From a virus: a stretch of 54,090 bases of DNA. The translations under genes and the position numbers were made by a program. Below the pieces are notes generated by a model. It was not told where the DNA came from and searched no databases. It saw nothing but the letters and a program-made list of their open reading frames with translations. The stretch is taken from positions 1 to 54,090 of IMG/VR virus record IMGVR_UViG_3300048011_000746; one strand, 5' to 3'. The number at the start of each line of letters is the position of its first letter. Position 1 is the stretch's first letter. Below are positions 50,701 through 54,090 of this stretch, piece after piece.

Positions 50701-53700
50701 CGCCATCTGCTGTTGTATCTGTAGGAGTATCAACGTTGCCTAGTTCGATGTTTTTGTCTTCAACAGCAAGTGTTGCTGTGTCAATTGTGGTAGTTGTACC
50801 ATTAACTGTCAAATCGCCTGTGATTACAACATCGCCTGCAACATTGGTGTTGCCTGTAGCAAATGCAACAGTAAACTTATTAAGTCCGTCACCGAAAGTT
50901 AAATCTCCAGTTGCGCCAATTTGCATACGCTGTGTTGCCGCAGTATAAAAATCCAGTTGATCGTTGTCAGCACCTGGTGAAGTTTCTGGAGTAATGTATG
51001 TGTCTTGGTCAACATCTTTAACTCCGCCCAGGCTTCCCCATGCTACACCATCGTATCCTTCAAAGGTACTATCGTCTGTGTTGTAACGAATTTGACCTTG
51101 TGCTTCAGTTGGACGCTGTGCAGTTGTACCTACTGGTAATTTAATTGCTGTATCATCAGTAAAGTCTGTGTATCCAGTAATAGTGGTTTTACCTCTAGTA
51201 TCGATACGCAAACGCTCTGTTTGTGTGTGTTGTATATCACTTGTGGTACTTACTTCGCCAGTTGTAATAACAACATCACCGCCTGTGGCATTACCTGTGC
51301 CAGTGCCGCCTTGAATTTTAATTTCACCGCCGCCGACATCAACTCCGATACCGCTTTCACCTCTTAGACGTACATCTTGAGGATCTGCACTTGTAACTGC
51401 ACTACCAAATACTACATCAGTGTTTCTTATCAACATTGAGTTTTCTTTTAGTACTGTGCCTTGCTGAGTTTCGTTTGCTGCTGTTACGTTGGCATCTGTT
51501 CTAATTGTAAAACTCGAAGCATTTTCAGTTGCGCCGCTGACAGGCCATGTACCATCTAAGTTTGTAATTGTACTTAGATTGATTGTGATTTCGTCGCCTG
51601 CTCTAATACCAAGTGTTAGAGGTGAGTATGTAAATGTAATAGCCGTTCCAGTTAATACGTTACCTGTTAAATCTTCACTTAGGAAAATTTCAGTACCAGT
51701 AACACCTGTAACAGTTGTATTAGCAGGAATTGCTCCGCTGCCTTGTACAGTCATACCAAACAAGATTCCTGGTGTGTCAATTTCACTAAACAGCAATACA
51801 TTTTCACCGTTTTGACTTGCTTCTGATGTTGAAATTTCAATTTGTACCAAATTCACTGCAACATCTTGAGATGCTGTGGCTTCAAAGTTATCAACAAATG
51901 CACTTATATCTCTTGCATCGCTATTCTTACCAATTTTAACATTGTCGGCATCGCTGCCGATTTCTAGTGTAGTAACAGCTGAATTGTATACTTGTCCTAA
52001 TGCTGTACTTGTAGATGTAAGTTTAGCACTACCAACATCAAGTCCTTCTGCAAGATCAAGTGCTGTACCCCATTCTGGTGTTTCGCCATTTGACTTTAGG
52101 AATGTGTTGCTTCTGCCAATATTAAGTGTGTTCAAACTACCTGTACTTTGTGCATACAGTGTATCACCTACTGCATATGTACCGATGTTTGTTCCGCCTC
52201 TACTAACAGGAACAAGACTTGTTAAGTTAGCAGGGTTTAGGAAGTATGCACTATCCAACGAGTCTAGTGTACCTGCGTCGACAATACCATCTTTGATAAA
52301 CACTTCGCCTGAGCCGTCATCGGCAACACTGAATTGTGTTTGTAGGAATCTACTTGTTCCTAGGTTTGAGAACGGATTGTTGATATCAGCAGTTGCATTT
52401 GATATACCAATACTAACTGGACTACCATAAAACTCTCCACTGATACTACTACCAGTTAGTGTAATAGGGTTGTCAATTGTTGTTGATTTTTTCAATCTTT
52501 GTACAACAACTTGATAACTACTGTCACCTCTTAGGAATGTGTCAGTGTTGGCTGTACCTGCTGCTGCAAGACGAGATGGCGAAATAGTACCTGAAATAAT
52601 ATTTTCAGCATCAATGTTTGTAACAGCTAGTGTGTTCCAGTTTACTTTAAGTCTACTTGATGTATTAACAACACTGTTAACTTGTACGTTGTTTTGAATA
52701 ATTCTAGCACTACCAACACCGGTACTGTCCAAATCTTTGGCATTTGTTACAAGTCCGTTGGCACTACTCAATGCATCACTGCGCAGTGCGTGTAATGTAA
52801 ATGAGTTTGTTGTTACACTGCCGATAAAGAATCTACTGCCTGGTGCAATCGGATCGTCATCGCCAACAATACTTGGCAACTCGTTTGAAGTTGATCCATC
52901 ACTCAGTGTTTCTATACGAATAGCATCAGCAGGAGCAAATCCATGATTTTCAACAATAATACTGTTGTCAACTAAGTTAACTGTAAATCTTGTAAAGTTA
53001 TGGTTTGTATTTGCCGGGGTACTTGTAAATGTAATTTTTGTTACCAAGGCATAATCAGCATATACTTCAATATCGTTGTCTGTAATGCGTCTAGCATGAT
53101 AAACATTTCCGTTTAACAATCCGCCGATTGCAACGCCACCTAGTGTATCATACAAAATTGGGTCGCCATCGCTTAATCCATGTGACGGAATGTTTATTCT
53201 AGAATTTGTATAATCGACAACACCCGAAGCTTGGTCAGAACCAGCTAAGAAGTTGTGACTTATTTGATCGTCTAGATTAATATCGATTGCGTTTAGTGTT
53301 GCTTGGTTATCTTCAACAAAGTCAACACTCGAAGTACTTGCAATAAACAGCTCTCCGCCGACAATATCAACATAAGCACGTTTTTCAACTGCTGTTACTT
53401 CAAACTCAAAACCGGAGCCTGTGCCGCCAAGGTCACTTGCATTAGCACTTAGTAAATCGCCGACATCGTATCCAATACCGCCAAATGTCATATCAACGTC
53501 AGTAACTTGTCCTGCTGTTATTGTAATGTTGGCTTTTGCTGTTGTGCCTACGCCGGTGTTTGAAATTAGAGAAACATCCGTGTATGTTAGACTTCCGCCA
53601 AGTGGCTGATATCCACTGCCGCCAACTAGGTTTGCACTGTCTACACCAGTTACAACACCGTATCTAGTTTCAGTGATTTTACCTTGAGCATTGCCGTCAG

Positions 53701-54090
53701 CACTGGTTACAATAGTTTCTGCTGTACCTGTTACAGCACTGCTTACAACGTCATCGCCTTCGTTTGCAATAGTAAATGTAGTAGAAGTTGGAGTACTTAG
53801 CACCAGTGCGTTTTCATCAAATGTTGTGTTGCCTGGCACTCGTACTGCAACGTTGTTGTCAACTTCTAAGTTGTGATCGCCTGCTGTGGTAATTGTTGCA
53901 ATATTACTTGTTCGTTCAACATTGGTTACTACTTCTGTTGTAAACACGTATGTGTCGTCATTATCTAGTACAAGGAACTGACTCGAGTTACTGCTGCGCA
54001 AGAAATAGTTGTCAACAATAGCACTGCTAACGCCTTTTGATGCAATGTTCTCGCCTGTGTCAACACCGTTAACAAAAATATTTCCTGCGG
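47726..54090 (-). CDS. Giant tail fibre/appendage protein with S74 chaperone domain (5' end off window)
   Basis: Open for over 2100 codons and still open at the window edge; the apparent first residue at 54001 is an ordinary TTG codon, not a start. The N-terminal part is beta-rich. The middle contains repeated ...GALDAGNITSNFGNI... and ...TFTGNGSG... units and a YadA-like section (DNNTALGF, NNNTAIGA, DNNTAVGF). The C-terminal SDERLKENVRTIDNALEKI...LDGVFYDWKD block is an intramolecular chaperone domain (S74) that helps trimerise and then is cleaved off, followed by a coiled-coil helix. It binds the host surface in related fibres. Confidence 0.92.
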   Translation of the reverse strand, partial: AGNIFVNGVDTGENIASKGVSSAIVDNYFLRSSNSSQFLVLDNDDTYVFTTEVVTNVERTSNIATITTAGDHNLEVDNNVAVRVPGNTTFDENALVLSTPTSTTFTIANEGDDVVSSAVTGTAETIVTSADGNAQGKITETRYGVVTGVDSANLVGGSGYQPLGGSLTYTDVSLISNTGVGTTAKANITITAGQVTDVDMTFGGIGYDVGDLLSANASDLGGTGSGFEFEVTAVEKRAYVDIVGGELFIASTSSVDFVEDNQATLNAIDINLDDQISHNFLAGSDQASGVVDYTNSRINIPSHGLSDGDPILYDTLGGVAIGGLLNGNVYHARRITDNDIEVYADYALVTKITFTSTPANTNHNFTRFTVNLVDNSIIVENHGFAPADAIRIETLSDGSTSNELPSIVGDDDPIAPGSRFFIGSVTTNSFTLHALRSDALSSANGLVTNAKDLDSTGVGSARIIQNNVQVNSVVNTSSRLKVNWNTLAVTNIDAENIISGTISPSRLAAAGTANTDTFLRGDSSYQVVVQRLKKSTTIDNPITLTGSSISGEFYGSPVSIGISNATADINNPFSNLGTSRFLQTQFSVADDGSGEVFIKDGIVDAGTLDSLDSAYFLNPANLTSLVPVSRGGTNIGTYAVGDTLYAQSTGSLNTLNIGRSNTFLKSNGETPEWGTALDLAEGLDVGSAKLTSTSTALGQVYNSAVTTLEIGSDADNVKIGKNSDARDISAFVDNFEATASQDVAVNLVQIEISTSEASQNGENVLLFSEIDTPGILFGMTVQGSGAIPANTTVTGVTGTEIFLSEDLTGNVLTGTAITFTYSPLTLGIRAGDEITINLSTITNLDGTWPVSGATENASSFTIRTDANVTAANETQQGTVLKENSMLIRNTDVVFGSAVTSADPQDVRLRGESGIGVDVGGGEIKIQGGTGTGNATGGDVVITTGEVSTTSDIQHTQTERLRIDTRGKTTITGYTDFTDDTAIKLPVGTTAQRPTEAQGQIRYNTDDSTFEGYDGVAWGSLGGVKDVDQDTYITPETSPGADNDQLDFYTAATQRMQIGATGDLTFGDGLNKFTVAFATGNTNVAGDVVITGDLTVNGTTTTIDTATLAVEDKNIELGNVDTPTDTTADGGGITLKGTTDHTWNWINATDAWTSSEHINLVSAKEFKINNFSVLSSTTLGSAVINSSLQNTGALDGGSITSGFGNIDIGASNLTATGSVSLGATSFNDNNITNVGSLALDTISGDNGSSMNFASSTVVNIDNVTQSTSTTSGALIVDGGVGIAKNLRVGGVITGDGSGITNINATNLASGTINDARLPTSQAGKTFTSDITVHGFTVGRGGASGATNLMVGHGENLTATAGHNTGVGGTSMSGALSGDNNTALGFATLSAATSVNNNTAIGADSQEQRTSVGDNNTSVGAQTMSNSTSGDNNTAVGFQALEIVTGSNNTVVGSQSGSVLSTGANNIIIGYNIELATNTTSNAIQIGNASNSTLDIPGVNVAVTTTSFQFSGADGFAGVGTSLTALNATNLSSGIVPDARVASSSITQHQLDITGTGALDAGNITSNFGNINIGTSTFTGNGSGITSINANNISTGTVAGARLGGNQTMGGIKTFSNTTEATTTSNGAVRLSGGLSVAKNINFGGTATGNGSGLTSLNASNIGSGTLPAARLSGTYSGITGTGALDAGQITSGFGNINIGTSTFTGNGSGLTNVDAETLDGIDSTGFIQTTGGTMTGQLTLNNTSGVNIIKFGPGQAASDDAHIEWRGASNAGELRISTSDDNGTESIVFGDYDLVDRGGAFTEWLKMNRTTFTWQSNTIWHAGNDGPSSGLNADTVDGIQGASLLRSDANDSFSGTLSGAGSINITGNITGNLFTGDGSGLTGISADDANTLDGIDSTGFLRSTTTANQNHYIRNASPTIYLRDTDANVSMIHQNSGIFHILRGSNDSTSWAQVDGRWPLEINVTNNNMTTGGSINARTEITAYGSDERLKENVRTIDNALEKIKSLDGVFYDWKDMVEDVGFFPTRRKDEAGVLAQQVEKVLPQAVALAPFDADWDRDENGVATGSHELRSRSGENYLTVKYEKLAPLFIEAIKEQDAKIEAQAAEIAELKEMVQKLLDK
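47727..47734 (-). promoter_or_regulatory. Late promoter-like GATAAATA at the tail-fibre stop
   Basis: GATAAATA overlaps the fibre stop codon, pointing to the 56-residue gene across the hairpin. Could give the downstream cassette a late promoter in addition to the early one, or be chance overlap (GAT AAA TAA coding). Confidence 0.4.
49690..50035 (-). repeat. YadA-head-like tandem repeats in the tail fibre
   Basis: Coding DNA for six to seven 14-16-residue units of the type NNT(A/S)(I/V)G with neighbouring Ala/Ser, for example DNNTALGF, NNNTAIGA and SNNTVVGS. This left-handed beta-roll pattern is found in trimeric adhesins and fibre shafts. Confidence 0.7.

Noticed and set aside
48078-53876. 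Long plus-strand frames opposite the tail fibre
   Set aside because: They are antisense shadows of a repetitive, stop-poor gene, with no ribosome-binding sites or recognisable domains.
54001-54001. Start of the tail fibre at 54001
   Set aside because: This is an ordinary TTG leucine codon; the frame is open to the window edge.

Overview
The window is a contiguous piece of the genome of a lytic, contractile-tailed phage of the marine T4-like group. The evidence is a near-complete set of T4-type replication and recombination proteins (gp41 helicase, gp61 primase, UvsW, UvsX, UvsY, gp32) next to T4-type head and tail proteins (gp4, gp13, gp14, gp15, gp16, gp17, gp18, gp19, a gp48/54-like tube initiator) and a giant tail fibre. 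The DNA is moderately AT-rich, nearly every gene abuts or overlaps the next, and I see no tRNA, integrase, CRISPR array or insertion sequence. No photosynthesis genes are present, so nothing points to a cyanobacterial host. Genes for Kdo, a sugar of Gram-negative envelopes, suggest a Gram-negative marine bacterium. The host cannot be named from sequence alone.

Layout, mostly transcribed on the minus strand. 1-4709: replication operon starting at an early promoter and running primase, small membrane protein, carbamoyltransferase, MIP18 protein, mini zinc protein, helicase. 4706-6268: two probable virion proteins and an unknown plus-strand gene. 6258-14499: a mini DnaE-like protein, a nucleotidyltransferase and APS-kinase-like pair, then a sugar cassette (KdsB, KdsA, UDP-sugar dehydrogenase, epimerase, SGNH esterase-like protein, glycosyltransferase, cupin). 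14508-17637: UvsW and two unknown proteins. 17655-24433: a dense surface-glycan block with three GT-B proteins carrying RPHP-type motifs, four GT-A proteins, a nucleotidyltransferase-cupin fusion, a sulfotransferase and a FkbM methyltransferase. 24423-27433: UvsY, UvsX and gp32. 27469-40806: packaging, tail and neck genes. 40806-42712: gp15 and a NUDIX hydrolase on the plus strand. 42674-47082: an 11-copy GT-A-like repeat protein and another glycosyltransferase. 47079-54090: short virion-like genes and the tail fibre, which runs off the window.

Two promoter classes can be read directly. Early promoters are TTGACA, exactly 17 bases, then TATTAT or TATATT. Late promoters resemble the T4 octamer TATAAATA, usually seen here as GATAAATA. 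In at least eight cases the start codon falls where transcription is expected to begin (6 bases after the early -10, or 4-5 bases after the late octamer), which predicts leaderless mRNAs made by both systems.

The most coherent accessory system is a proposed glycan pathway. KdsA and KdsB would make CMP-Kdo with help from host enzymes, three KpsC/KpsS-like proteins could transfer Kdo or a related sugar, and GT-A enzymes, epimerase, dehydrogenase, esterase and methyltransferase could elaborate it. An APS-kinase-like protein could supply PAPS for the sulfotransferase. Whether the target is the host envelope or the virion is unknown. Functions are inferred from motifs and remembered family features; no database search was run.
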